The notes under the pieces: generated by a model
Database searches by the model: none
What the model was told of the DNA's origin: nothing
The model's input: the letters and a program-made list of their open reading frames with translations, nothing else
Translations under genes and position numbers: made by a program
DNA from: Telmatactis stephensoni
Lineage: Eukaryota; Cnidaria; Anthozoa; Actiniaria; Isophelliidae
Direction: 5' to 3'
Assembly (NCBI GenBank): GCA_029948255.1
Contig: JALIZF010001706.1
Span: 551,560-615,559, forward strand
DNA length: 64,000 bases
Shown: positions 1-11,930 of the stretch, in pieces
Numbering within the stretch: position 1 is the stretch's first letter
Layout: each line of letters begins with the position of its first letter

Positions 1-309
1 CAACGTTCCAATTTCTTTCCTATAAAGACTACCAAATAGTTTAAATTGTGGCAACATCATGCAGACTTTAGTTACCTGAGAAATGTATTTGCAAAACCTT
101 AAAATTACAATTCCTTTGAAATGACTGTATTCATGAATATGAAAGAAAAGATATATCAACTTGAAAATGCATAGAGCATACTCTACAAATTTGTCAAAAA
201 CAGTTAAACAGTATGATTGTAATTGAGTTTCCTTTCGATAAACCCTTTGTTGATATGTTGTTAAACATGAAAAGGTAACTCTCTAGTAGCACATGCAGGA
301 ATTTTGTGG

Positions 310-440
310 ATAGCATGAGGTGCATTTGAACACATTTTCTGATTGGCCATTGGAGTACAATAGGATCTTTTGTCATTCTAAAAAGACCAATTACCTAACC
401 AATTACCGCCCCACTTCTAGAGGGCTTTGTACTGACCCGA
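310..440 (+). repeat. Dispersed repeat, copy 1
   Basis: This stretch reads closely like 12863-13000 on the same strand. Both share a block containing TTCTGATTGGCCA followed by TGGAGTACAATAGGATC, then TTCTAAAAAGACCA and an AACCAAT segment. No coding sense is seen in either copy. The copies differ by scattered substitutions and by a short insertion after the GGATC in the second copy, so neither is recent. The element class is unknown. Confidence 0.7.
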
Positions 441-2900
441 ATTTTGCAGAGATAGGTATGGGTAGTGGCTCAGACTTGATACTGAAAATGCTAAAAAAAA
501 AAAAAAAGAATTTGTTGAATTCAGCTCCAAACTAGAAAATAAAAAACTTTTTAACAAATTCCCGATAGGAGAAAGTGTAATTTTAAGTCTTTTTTTGACA
601 TCTTAAAATGCATTATTTTACTCCAAAACCAGTTTTATCAACATTGTGGGCATTGATGTGCTACATATCCATATTACTAGCTAAATATTGGCTACCCCCT
701 GGATGCTGGCTACCCACTTAAGGTGCAAGGCATTAATAATAATTATTGTATAACCCATGGTTAGTCCTGTACGTACTTTAAAGAAAACCAGCTTTGGGAG
801 TAGTCACGTGATGGGGCACACACAGATTTTCAAGAAACCTGTATCTGAAAATAGAAATAAAATGATCAAAAAGGATCATGTATAAAGTAATGATTATTGA
901 CTGCTGCACTGCATGACCTCTAGCTAAGTGTTTTCCCATTCAGCCCTCCCACTCAGTCGAAAAGTGCCTATAGATACGGGAAATAATATTGCTCTCTTTG
1001 TAAATAATGTGTTTGGGAAGACACATTCAAATTATACTTTTGAAAACTGTGCATTTTTCATATGTATAAATTATTATAGGTAAAACTGATAGATATGTTC
1101 CATAATATTCAATATATTTGACAAAACTACTCATTAATTTAGCCAATTTACACTACTCCTGCTAGTTTATTCTATTAATAAAATCTGCTGTTTATTTCCA
1201 TTTTGTTTCTCTAGTGCCTGAAATATCCACACTAAAGTGTACAGTTGCTGGAAATTTATGCAAATTAATGCAAATTTAATAGACAAATCCTTTGTCGTTC
1301 TGAAATGTATTATCTTGCATGATTTTTCTGCAATCACACACTTCACTGAATGTCCATGCTCTTATATAGGTACCTATGCCAATGCTCTCAATATAATTTC
1401 TGTTTAGATCTTGTAAAGGATGCACTTTATCACCCATTTCTTTTCCTGTAATAATACCCCCTTGAGGAAATAATGGAGTAAATATGTTTAAGTACATGTA
1501 CATGACGTGTTTACTATAATATTTTTTTTGGTCTGTTGTGTCTGTTTTCCTAAAATAGATTTTGAAAATAGAAATTATTCCCATTGGTACAGAGTTAGGA
1601 TTTTTGAAATTTTGTGTCTTAATCTTCGGAATTGAAAACAGTAGATAAAGTATACATGTAGTATATAATTCTTTTTAACTTACTGTACTGACATATTCTT
1701 ATAATGTTACTAAAGTATAAGGTGTGTTTATGAAAATATAAAATTTTAATATTGAGTCAATAATTTTCCCCCCAAAAAAATCTTCTGTTTTTGGCCTCTA
1801 ACTTGTTTAGTTATTTGTTAGGGCCAGTGCCTTTAACTATTCATTATATTTTTTCTTTTTTGTTATAATCTTATTTTAAACTTTATGGGCACAAATAAAG
1901 ATGTTGTTGAACCATTAGGCAAAGATAAGAGAGTTGTATTATAATAATAATTCAGTTAGAGAGAGCAAGTTTCATACATTTATTATTAGATATCTTTGCT
2001 TTGCCATTTTGCTTTATATGATTTCAAATTTTCCATCGCTAAATTTGGATGAGTTGGCTATAATCAACAGAATGTATAGCTAGCTCTAGATAAAATGTTT
2101 TGATCGACATAAGGTTAATTGCTTGTGGTACTCTATTGAGCTTGAAATCCTTTAAAAAATAAATGAAACAATTTGAATATATGTTGTGGTTTAAAATTTC
2201 CACTGGTTTGAATTTTTTAAGGCACCATTTTGCTTTCTTAGTCAATTTCCTTTTAGTCGAAACCTCTAAAACTACCAGTAGCCTAAATAACTTTAATACC
2301 TAAAATAAGAACCCTAAAACTAACCTTTAAACAACCTTCAGAAAAAATTAAACTAGTAGAAAAAGAATAAACCACAACAAATGCCTAAAATGTTACTAGA
2401 GAGAGACAATTTTAATTCTGAATTGTAACCATGACAACTGCACACAGCTGAACAGCTGCATTTACTCTTCAGTTGCTGGTTTAAGAGTACATAAATAGAA
2501 TTTATATTATGATGTACACGTATGCTTAATGGATTTTAAATCACTCCTTTCTACATCATATAACAATTAAGAAAGTTACTAAAAATAATTATTTAATAGC
2601 CAAAAAGGTATTGATAATACTATTGGTTTCAATATATTCATTTAAACTGAAATTCTTTACTATTTCATGTTCAATGTATTAGAATTACGGTATATGTTGG
2701 GGTTTGAAATTATTTTTGGGTTTGAAAAATTTCAAACCAGTTTCAATTGATTATTATTTGCTATTCTACCAAATAAAAAAATAAAAATCAAGCTAAACAA
2801 ATAAACAATATTCTAGAATATTTTAGACTTTAATGAAGTCAGTGTCAAAGCTCTTCATACAATGTAGTAGATTTAAGAGACAGAAGAAAAAATACATGTA

Positions 2901-2953
2901 AAATGAATGAATGGATGAATAAATAAATGAATGAATAAATGAATGAATGAATG
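2901..2953. repeat. (GAAT)n / (AAAT)n microsatellite
   Basis: Imperfect tetranucleotide array of GAAT with interspersed AAAT and GGAT units, in otherwise unremarkable AT-rich DNA. Confidence 0.85.
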
Positions 2954-3088
2954 GACAAAAAACATGTATGGGACAATTTTTTCACTTCCTTAACCATTTT
3001 ACTAAAACATCAACCACCCATTGACTGCTAATATAAACTAATATTCTCTCAATAGAACCTCTTGCAGTAATTTGGGAGCCAAAACAAC

Positions 3089-3312
3089 AGAGAGGTTAAG
3101 ATTCACATAAATGGCAAATGACATAGAGAATCATGTGATCTGCTTTTTCCATGTCATTGCCATTTAAGATGACAGCTAATCATTTTGCATTTGGCATAAA
3201 GGTGAAAAATCACTCTCTCAATTTGAGTGCCAAACACACAATACCAGGCATGAAAAAGTAGGTCGTGTGATTCTTTCCACCATTTCCCATTTACATGAAT
3301 CATAACCTCTCT
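3089..3312. mobile_element. Inverted-repeat (foldback) element
   Basis: The left arm from 3089 (AGAGAGGTTAAGATTCAC) and the right arm ending at 3312 (GTGAATCATAACCTCTCT-like) are imperfect reverse complements over about 60 bases. The match includes an inner segment around CATGTGATCTGC near 3130 and its complement near 3260. The centre has no coding potential I recognise. It looks like a non-autonomous DNA transposon; no clear target-site duplication was seen. Confidence 0.6.
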
Positions 3313-3534
3313 AATAACTTCTCTCCCATAGTGGCCTTTCAAAATCATTTCATGAGAAACCAGATTAATGGGAGCATATTTTAGTTCTAGAAAGCTTAAA
3401 TACCGGTAGATGGATGACTTAATATTTAGTCTCAACATGTACAATGAGTTACAACTATGAGTTCATAACAGTGAGTTAGTGACTTGTGTCAGTAAATCTC
3501 TACTAGATTTTTTCTGGTCATCCCATGGTCATCC

Positions 3535-3738
3535 CAGAGGCAGATTTAGGGGAGGGGTGCAGGGGGTATGCACCCCCTCCTGAGATGACTTTGGGCCCTT
3601 TTTTTTCTCTCTTTTTCCAAAATATCCTCCGAATAGTTTCCAGTTTCTATAATGCTGAAACCACCTCCCCCCCCACCCCCCACCCTGAAATAATCCTGGG
3701 TGTAGCCCTCCCTGAAGAAAATCCTGGATCCACCCCTG
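3535..3738. mobile_element. MITE with CAGRGGCRGAT terminal repeats, 5-bp TSD
   Basis: The left end is CAGAGGCAGATTTAGG and the right end is CCTGGATCCACCCCTG, its near-perfect reverse complement. The bases CATCC occur directly outside both ends (3530-3534 and 3739-3743), a 5-bp target-site duplication. A second intact member lies at 12314-12514 and a truncated one at 37429. Five-base duplications with such ends recall the hAT5 group; the class is inferred, because no transposase is present. Confidence 0.75.
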
Positions 3739-4107
3739 CATCCTGGGTGTTTACCATTTACATGGTAATTCCGTTTAGAAGGTAAATGGAAAACCTGGTT
3801 TTTGGGAATTTCCAAATGGGACACCCCAGAAAAATTGGGATTTTTGAAAGCATGTCCTTTTTTGGGAATAATTCTCTTTCAGAAATTTGTTCCATTTATG
3901 TGTTTTTGCTTGGGATAACCAGTTCCAGGCCCCGACGGCACAAAAAAACAGTAATTTTGGTTACAATGTAATAATGGAACAGTCAATTTTTCAGAACTTC
4001 CAGCTTTCAAACTTGAACCATTCTCATCTCGGTTTCACCAACTGTTTTTTTTTTTTTTGTTTCTTTTTTTGATAAATGGTTAACACCCCCTATCAAACAT
4101 AACTATA

Positions 4108-4570
4108 GTATTCACAATTTACTACCATTTTCGAGTTACCATGAACGGCAAACTTGTTTCCGCATGCATTTGTTTCGAGTGTGAAACCTTTTAGTTGTCT
4201 AGACAATGACCACATTTATCATGTTGCTAATTAATGTTCAGACATTGAACATGTCATGTTTGACAAATGCTCAACTAGTGGTATAAAACAGCATTCTGGG
4301 TTCTTAATTTAATGTACTTTGTAAATATTTTGTAATCATAAGGAAGGTTTTCCAGTCTAGTAAACATATAAACCACCTTTTAAATATTTCTAAACCTAAA
4401 TAATGTTCTAAAATGAAAGTGGAGATGTCAAGCTTGATATTTCAAATGTGGTCGTTTGTCTAGACAAACTGACAAGTTTCATGCTTGAGCAAATGCAGTA
4501 AAGAGTTTGCCATTCACAGTAGCTCACAAATGGTAGCTGTATACTTACTATTCAGTATAAATTGTGAATA
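4108..4570. mobile_element. Long inverted-repeat element
   Basis: It begins TATTCACAATTTA and ends TAAATTGTGAATA. The arms are imperfect reverse complements for roughly 110 bases: GGCAAACTTG on the left pairs with the AAGAGTTTGCC region on the right, and TTGTCTAGACAA occurs near the inner end of each arm. The centre is short and non-coding. It appears to be a non-autonomous foldback or TIR element just upstream of the first GALNT exon found. Confidence 0.65.
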
Positions 4571-4928
4571 TACTCAGTTACATAGGCTCCACTTGCACAG
4601 AGGCTGATCTCATGGTGAATCCTTTAATATCCATTGGATAAATATATTGGAAAACACCATCATTTTCTGTATTCACCCTTTTTGTAACCAGATGACTAAA
4701 TCTCCACCTTATAACCTTATAATTATACCTTATATAATAAAATATGATTTACTCAGCCTCCTCTCCCCTCTCCACCATCAAAAATTTTCTATATGCTGGG
4801 TTCCTACACAGGAAACCCAACTTGTCAGTGGCACCCTGATAAATTCAAACACAGGAAACCCAAGCTTGTCAACACCTGGAAGAGGGCTATGACATGCTTT
4901 CCACTGATGCTATTGTTTTTTTCCCTAG

Positions 4929-7900
4929 ATGCAAAGGCAAACATGATGCATACCCCAAGAATCTACCTACAATGACTGTTATTATTTGTTTTCATAAAGA
5001 AAGATTATCAGTGTTATTACGGACAGTTCACAGTGTAATTAATAGAACGCCACCTCATCTTTTACAAGGAGTTATTGTCGTTGATGATTTTAGTCAAGAT
5101 CGTAAGTGTTACAAGCTTAAATTATAAGCTAAATTATAAATAAATATACATTAATATTAGAATCAATTCTGCTTGTTGCAAGTTTGCCATGCAATATTGC
5201 ATACTTAGGTAGATTTATGTTCTGCTTTTGTAGCTGTGAAATATTTCTCCTGCATTAGGGCATTATGCACTGCTGTTTTCCAGTAGAATCATTGGCCAGT
5301 ATTATCTAACATCAGTACCTGAAGCACCAGCTACTGTTAGTCAAATTATTTATAAATACCCTGAAATGAGGGCTGGTGCCCTTCAGGCTTTTATGCAATT
5401 TCTGATATTTGAAATATTCACACTCCAATGACTTTGAACAAAAGTTTCAAGTACAATACATGTACAATACAATTTTATTAGGAAATCCTTGTCAAGGCTT
5501 TCAGGCAAGTTTCTGTACATTTTTGAGCCAGCCTTGACTTGAAACCTTTGTTCAAAGTCTTTGGAGCATATAAGCAATATCAGCTATTGGTAAATAAGGG
5601 TATGGCAAATTTGAGCCAGTTGCATTTAGCTTGATCTGCTCTGTGGTAGGTACAGGCTTTACAAGTTGTGCCACTTGGAAGATCCAGAAATCTCTACTTA
5701 TTACTCAATATCAAATTCATTCTTTTTTTACTAGCAAAGCTTGGTAAACCCTTAGATGATGGCATCAAACAGTTTACAAAAGTAAAAGTACTAAGAATGA
5801 AAAAACGTGAAGGACTAGTCCGAGCCAGACTACAAGGAGCTTACCAAGCTAAAGGAGATGTCTTAACATTTTTGGACTCACATTGCGAAGCAACACCTGG
5901 TTGGGCGGAGCCACTACTGGCAAGAATAGCAGACAGACGATCCAATGTTGTTTGTCCTGCCATTGAAGTCATCAATGCTGACACATTTGCTTATCAAGGA
6001 TCTGCAGTTGCTGATCAGCGGGGAGGATTTAGTTGGGATTTGTTCTTCAAGTGGAAAGGAATCCCACCAGAGGAACAGAAACTGAGGAAAGATGACTCTG
6101 ATCCAATCAGGTAAAGTGAACTATGCCTTCATCTCTTGGGATATCTTTAATAAATTGGCCTTATGCCAGGAATACAAGCACAATATATATAACATTTCTA
6201 AATTGATGCAGAGCATCAGGGGGAGGGACTCCTATATATAGATTGGCCAGGTGACCAGGTCCTGCAAAGGGCCTATTTCTCCACTATGTCAAAATGATGT
6301 AGGTGTTGCCCTCCACCACCTAATTCTATTCAATTTTACTTTTCTTTCATTTTAATTCATGCATTCCTTTGTGCTATTTTATTTTACTTACTAATTAATG
6401 GTCTCATTTGAACAAACAGAACACCGACAATGGCTGGGGGGCTATTTTCAATTCATCGGCAGTTTTTCTTTGACAATGGTGCTTATGATGATGAGATGGA
6501 TATATGGGGTGGAGAAAATTTAGAGCTGTCTTTTAGGGTAAGAATACCATGATTTAATTCAACTGTATTTACAAGGTTGCCTAAATAGAGATGAATAGTC
6601 AAGGAAAAATGGCAGGTAGTGATCACACATTGGGTGCAGGGCCGTAACCAGGAAATTTACCGGGAGGGTGCACATCAAATAAAAACGGACCTATGGTCGG
6701 TTTTTAGTAGCCGTTTTTATAAGCAACTGTCATGTTTTTGCAAGCACTGATCTTATTGACTATCTTAACTTATTCATATCAAGTGATCATAATTGCGGCA
6801 TACTATATTTATTGTGTAAAACAAGCAAACAAGTAGAAACACAAGTTAGAGCACGGTAGTGAAATTTTACTCATTCAAAAAGATGAATTGAAATGAAATT
6901 GTCGCTGGTACTGCTCTATACTATTCATCAGGTGCAAGATACTGTATGGAGCAGCAGATGAAAACCACGCGTTTCGTAACTTTTAGCACCAAAAGTCTTG
7001 CCCTACGCGTGACCAAACGACTGACAAGAAATGCCACAGGGGATGGTGGGTGGGTCAAACAGGATAATAGGCATGAAAAAGTCGTAGTTTAATGGTCAAT
7101 GGAGCTGGACAACTTGTGACTTACTTGGAAGGTCTGTAGGTCTAGTGAGGGTAAAACGGATGGTCATGCGTAGGGCAAGACTTTTGGCGCCAAAAGTTAC
7201 GAAACGCGTGGGTTTTCATCTGCTGCTCCATATCTTAGTTTGTTCCTGATGAATAGTATAGAGCAGTACCAGCGACTATTGACACTTTTACAAGTGGTTC
7301 CATCACGAGAAATGTCCACATTTTTTCTACATGAACTCATAGTAGACTTCCCTATACATACATCTGTTACACGATTTTATTCAGTCCAACTCTGTGTGGT
7401 ACAAAGAAATTGCATGCATTTTAACAAATTTTCCAGTCCGGGATCCCTGTATGTTCAATTGAAAATGTTCCTCATATGCACATGATTTGGTTGTAAATTG
7501 CATTGCCTTATATCAAACATAGGGCAAGACTTTTGGCGCTCCACAGGTAATCCAACACGCTGAATAAAAAAGGTCATCCTGATCATTTAATTAAATTCGG
7601 CAAAAGTAATAGTTTTGTTCTCTTGCTTAAACAAAAAATATTTTTCATGCAATAAGCAAATGGTGATGTACGTATGAGCGGACCTTTTGCTTTTATGGGG
7701 AGGTGCACGTGCACCCTGTGCTCCCCCCCTGGTTACGGCCCTGGGGTGGTTAAATAGTTTCAAGACCAAAAACAGGAAGAAAAAAATATCAATTCCCAGC
7801 TTGGGTCAAACATGGAGCTTCCCTGGGTCTAACCAGGGAATCCGTGGGACTGTGTTTTTTTTCCTTTGAATTATGCAAAAAAGCAGTGTGATTTTATTAA

Positions 7901-10764
7901 AAAGACAGTTCTTAACCTTACAAAATTCAACCCCTAAAATACACGAATTTATTTGTCAGAGAAAAATAATTGTACAAATAACAGATACAAAACCAAGCCC
8001 TTGCATTTGATTCAAATTAGTGGACATCAGGTCATCATGTGTCACATATTCATTACCCTTACCATTCTATTCCCCTCACTAGACATGGATGTGTGGTGGT
8101 CGACTCGAGATAATTACATGCTCACGAGTGGGTCACGTGTTTCGAAAATACACAAGTCCATACAAGTTTCCAGATGGTGTTGAGAGGACTCTCACCAAAA
8201 ACTTTAATCGTCTGGCTGAGGTATGGATGGACGAGTATAAAGAGTTGTACTACAATAAAAAGCCACAAGCACGCAACAGTAACTATGGGGATATTAGCAA
8301 GAGAGTTGAACTCAGGAAAAGATTGAACTGCCATTCATTTAAGTGGTACATTGATCATGTTTATCCTGATGTCCAAATGCCAGAACTCAATCCACCAGCT
8401 AGAGGAGAGGTAACAGTCTTTATACACTTTGGATTTCATTTTATATCTTGAAGGGAAATATTGATCATGGTGATTTCAGATGATAAATATGTTTCCAAGG
8501 GTTACAGTGAACAATAATAATTGTTCAAATTATTTGCACCATATGGTAAGTGGTTGGTAGGTGATTTCATCAACCACTTACCAGTGCTGACAGTTACTTT
8601 ACAATTTACGTTACTTCTATCTTACTGTCACCTTACCATCACCTTACCAAAGACTTATTATTAATTTTTATGTTACCAACCACTTATCAAATGCTTATCA
8701 ACCAATTACTGATCACATATCAACGACTTACTGACCACTTATCAACCACTTACAGACCACTTTTCAACCACTTACCAACCCCTTATGGACCACTTACCAA
8801 CCACTTATCAAGCAATTACTGACCACTTATCGACCATGCACTTACTGTATGTTGCAGATTACTCACTATTACCATATGTATGCATTGTGATATTGATTTT
8901 AAAGACTGAAAGCTAGATGAAATCTTCGAGTGTCTTGAAGTAAAATATTACTTGTGATGTTGATGATAATGATGATGATATATTTTTGAGGATTGGGATA
9001 TAAAATTATTCCACACAAACTGTATCGGTAATCATGAACAATCTGCACCGTACAGTAAGTGGTCGGTAAGTGGTCGGTAAAGTAACGGTAAATGGTCGGT
9101 AAGTGGTCGGTAAGGTAACGGTAAGTGGTCGATAAGTGGTCGGTAAGGTAACGGTAAGTGGTCGGTAACATAACGGTAAGGTAACGGTAGAATGTGGTCG
9201 GTAAGGTAACGGTAAGATGACGGTTAGGTAACGGTAAGGTGACGGTAAGGTAACGGTAAGATGACGGTAAGGTACGGTAAGGTAATATTGGCTTTATTCA
9301 GCTTTATCAGAGTATTTTTTTCATCACAAAGGAAGTGAGTGAGTTTCTGTGGTTATACAAATAAGGTGTATTCAGTGGTATTGGTAGCTAGTGGTTGCTT
9401 ATGTTGGTTTAAGTTACCAATCAACTGAATTCCATATGGTGAATAACTTCCCTAGGTTCGTAACCCTTCTAGTGGATATTGCTTGGACTCTCTTGGAGCT
9501 AAACCTGAACACAATGCTCGTGTTGGTACCTACATTTGCCATGGTCAGGGAGGAAACCAGGTATTTAAAATGATAAAGGCAATGTTTTATATGGAGCCAC
9601 ATTGTCCTTAAGACAATTGGCCCTTATATAAACACAGCCTAAATATAGCAATGATCAAGATCCAAGAAAAAATTTTGATCTAGCAAATCTGTAAACTAAT
9701 TCATTACTCATTAACATAAAGGTCCTGTCACACAGTGTACCATTGCATGCCATATCACCTAATCAGGTAAACACCTAGAAAAACCAATAAACACTAAACA
9801 AATCAATACAATGAATACAAAAGTACACACTAAATAAACATGAAAGCAAAAAGGTAAACATTGAATTAAACAAACGAACTTTAAACAAAAGATATTTGAA
9901 AGCAAACAAAGCCTAAAGGTATGCAATGAATGAATGAACAATGAATTAACAATAAACAATGAATGAACAATGAATAGTTGACATAAACAACAAAAACTCA
10001 CATAAACAGAGAAACACTGGCATAGGCAACTAGCAGACAAAGTTAGTGATTAAATAACTAAAGAAATAGAAAACAAAACAAAAACGTAATAAGGAATGCT
10101 ATAAATATGCTTGTGAAAAAACAACAATGCATGAATGTAACAATATTATAGCTGATGAACATCCTTAATCTCTGTGAGGTCGACTTTCATCAATTCATAC
10201 ATGTTTATTCATTCAGAACAAGGTGAAAACAAAACAAGTTGAAACTGCGCAATTTCACCTGCCACATAGAGCTCATTGCCATGACATGGTTTCGTGATTG
10301 CAACCAAATAGTTTTATTTGAAACATCCTTCATTAATGGTTACTTTCCCTGTTTTGTTGTAGATGTTTATGTTTTCATCAAAAGGAGAGATAATATTTGA
10401 AGAAGAGAATTGTTTAGATGTGTCTAAGACTTATGCTGGTGCACCAGTTGAAATGATGAAGTGCCATGGACTTGGTGGAAACCAGAAGTGGGAGCACTCC
10501 AAGGACAGTGTAAGTAAAGAAACGATTTTCTCTACTGATAATGGGTGGGGGGGGAGGGTCCCGAGGATTATATGTAGGGTTTCCCAAGTTATATCTTAGC
10601 TACAACGAACTAACAAATACATAATTTTCCAGGGAACATTAAAACATATCAGCACACAACAGTGTCTGGATAAAGGATCCGAAGGAAACCAGTACGCTAT
10701 TATGAACCCATGCGATGGTCGTGAATCACAGAGATGGGTATTTTCACACTACAGACAAAAATAA
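4929..10764 (+). CDS. GALNT: Polypeptide N-acetylgalactosaminyltransferase, N-terminal exons missing
   Basis: Golgi enzyme that moves GalNAc from UDP-GalNAc to Ser/Thr, starting mucin-type O-glycans. Exons: 4929-5101, 5735-6110, 6420-6537, 8083-8409, 9456-9560, 10363-10509, 10633-10764 (TAA). All joins keep frame and give 458 residues. Visible marks: [24 protein letters not shown], the metal-binding D-x-H as FLDSHCE (about residues 105-107), [31 protein letters not shown] and VWMDEYKE. A ricin-type lectin domain follows, with three CLD repeats and QKW/QRW motifs. The first exon starts in phase with one leftover base, exactly as exon 2 of the paralogue at 31606. The missing part is about 130 residues: signal anchor and stem. 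Either its exons lie left of the window or the gene is 5'-incomplete. The family is certain; the GALNT subtype is not resolved. Confidence 0.9.
6637..7743. mobile_element. TIR element in GALNT intron, 5-bp TSD
   Basis: The ends are CAGGGCCGTAACCAGG on the left and CCTGGTTACGGCCCTG on the right. GGGTG lies directly outside both ends, a 5-bp target-site duplication. It interrupts the intron between the exons ending 6537 and starting 8083. The inside carries a second, nested inverted repeat (6901-7279) but no transposase I can recognise. It is probably a non-autonomous relative of the CAGGGGCGGAT family elsewhere in this window. Confidence 0.75.
6901..7279. repeat. Nested inverted repeat inside the 6637-7743 element
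   Basis: The arms 6901-7013 and 7162-7279 are near-perfect reverse complements. Each contains GCAGCAGATGAAAACC or its complement and CGTTTCGTAAC beside CAAAAGTCTTGCCCTACGCG. A partial third copy (AGGGCAAGACTTTTGGCGC) lies at about 7520. It would fold into a hairpin with a loop of about 150 bases. Confidence 0.8.
8533..9290. repeat. Head-to-head minisatellite of 10-11 bp units
   Basis: The left block (about 8547-8852) is built of variable units like ACCACTTATCA. The right block (about 9052-9287) is built of units like AGTGGTCGGTA and GGTAACGGTA, the opposite orientation of the same theme. Both blocks are introduced by a similar direct motif, TTGCACCATATGGTAAGTGG at 8533 and CTGCACCGTACAGTAAGTGG at about 9042. 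About 180 bases of unrelated AT-rich DNA separate them. The array lies in the GALNT intron between exons ending 8409 and starting 9456. Confidence 0.8.
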
Positions 10765-11344
10765 CCTAGATATCATATATAATGTATAGTTTATAATGAA
10801 TAATAGGAATTGAAATTAAACAATTGAATAAGCAAACATAGGTAGATTCGACGTCATGTACTTTTTTCAAAAACGTTACTTAGTCGGTGATCTGAATTAT
10901 CAGACCACATAGCTAGGGATAAATATTGATATATTCACAGCAAAACGAAGCAATTACTGTAATAGAGCGGTTTTCGTGTAAGTGGGAAACTTACCGCGCC
11001 GTACCGTGACCGTGTAACCGTACCGTGCAGTGACCGCGTGCCGTTTTCCAAGTCGTACGACATCGGCTGTGAGAGAGTATAAGGTACGGGAGGTAGAATT
11101 GTGCTTTTTCGTATTAAAAAAAAACTATTTCAGACAATACACAAGAGTACAATTAGTACGTCTAAGATTTGAACAATGTCATCGTTTTTGAAAAACGTAT
11201 ATACATCAATAGTATACGTCCAAGAAATCCATTTAAGACAGTGAGATTAACTTTGCTGTGAAGTAACTTTTTATATGGTAATTATCGTGGGGTCACCTGT
11301 CGGCTCTAAAAAGACGAGGAATGTATTTAAAGTAGCGAGGATCC

Positions 11345-11744
11345 TTGGCAACTTTCAATGGAAATTTTTGCTCATTTCCTATGATAGGAAATATCTATGA
11401 AATTGCATTTTCCTACGATAGGAACTGGACAAAATGTTGGAAAATACATTTTCCTACATATTTCCTAGACATTTCCCTCCATTGGAAATTGCATTTTCTG
11501 AGATATTTCCTAGATATTTCCTATCATAGGAAATTGCCGATTTTCCTACCTATTTCCCATCATAGGAAATTGAAAGGTAGGAAATATGTAGGAAAATTCA
11601 ATTTCCTATGATTCGAAATATCTAGGAAATATGTAGGAAAATGTATTTTGCTACATTGTGTCCAGTTCCTATCATAGGAAAATGAAATTTCCTAGATATT
11701 TCCTATCATAGGATAATGGGCAAAAATTTCCAATGTTTGCCTGA
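11345..11744. mobile_element. Palindrome-rich foldback element (TTTCCTATCATAGGAAA words)
   Basis: The ends are reverse complements: GGAAATTTTTGC near 11361 pairs with GCAAAAATTTCC near 11730, and GGAACTGGAC near 11421 pairs with GTCCAGTTCC near 11660. Inside, the word TTTCCTATCATAGGAAA and close variants recur many times, each itself palindromic. The element is therefore inverted at two scales. Nothing in it looks coding. No clear target-site duplication was found. Confidence 0.75.
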
Positions 11745-11844
11745 TGTGTCGATTTTTCTGAACTACTGGTTTGTAGTTCGACTTCCGTCCCTTTACGACC
11801 TTGCAATCTGCTGTAACTTTATATGGATGCCTTATGAAATTGTT

Positions 11845-11930
11845 TTGCCTGCGTAGCAGCCCTCTGAAGGCAGTGAAGGGAAGAGAGAACCCCCTTTCCC
11901 AATCCCTTCAGAGGGACCCTAGGCAGGCTA
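11845..11930. mobile_element. Short hairpin element
   Basis: GCCTGCGTAGCAGCCCTCTG near 11848 pairs with CAGAGGGACCCTAGGCAGGC at the right end, leaving a loop of about 35 bases. It resembles 38971-39119, which also ends in a CAGGCTA/TAGCCT word, so both may be members of one MITE family. Confidence 0.6.

Larger units (their letters stand above)
1..4928. other. Region upstream of first recognised GALNT exon, no gene seen
   Basis: AT-rich DNA with no recognisable exon on either strand. If the GALNT gene at 4929 is intact, this stretch lies in its first intron or upstream of it: I searched for the membrane-anchor and stem-region exon that should precede it and did not find it. What it holds is listed separately: a dispersed repeat near 310-440, a GAAT microsatellite, and three inverted-repeat elements (3089-3312, 3535-3738, 4108-4570). 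Confidence 0.6.

Noticed and set aside
1276..1584. Minus-strand open frame of 102 codons
   Set aside because: Fairly protein-like near its end, but no family recognised, no convincing splice sites and no neighbouring exon, so a chance frame cannot be excluded.
3154..3444. Minus-strand open frame of 96 codons
   Set aside because: It lies largely within the inverted-repeat element at 3089-3312 and resembles no protein family.
8547..9290. CRISPR-like array
   Set aside because: Units are short, variable and without spacers, in an animal intron; it is a minisatellite.
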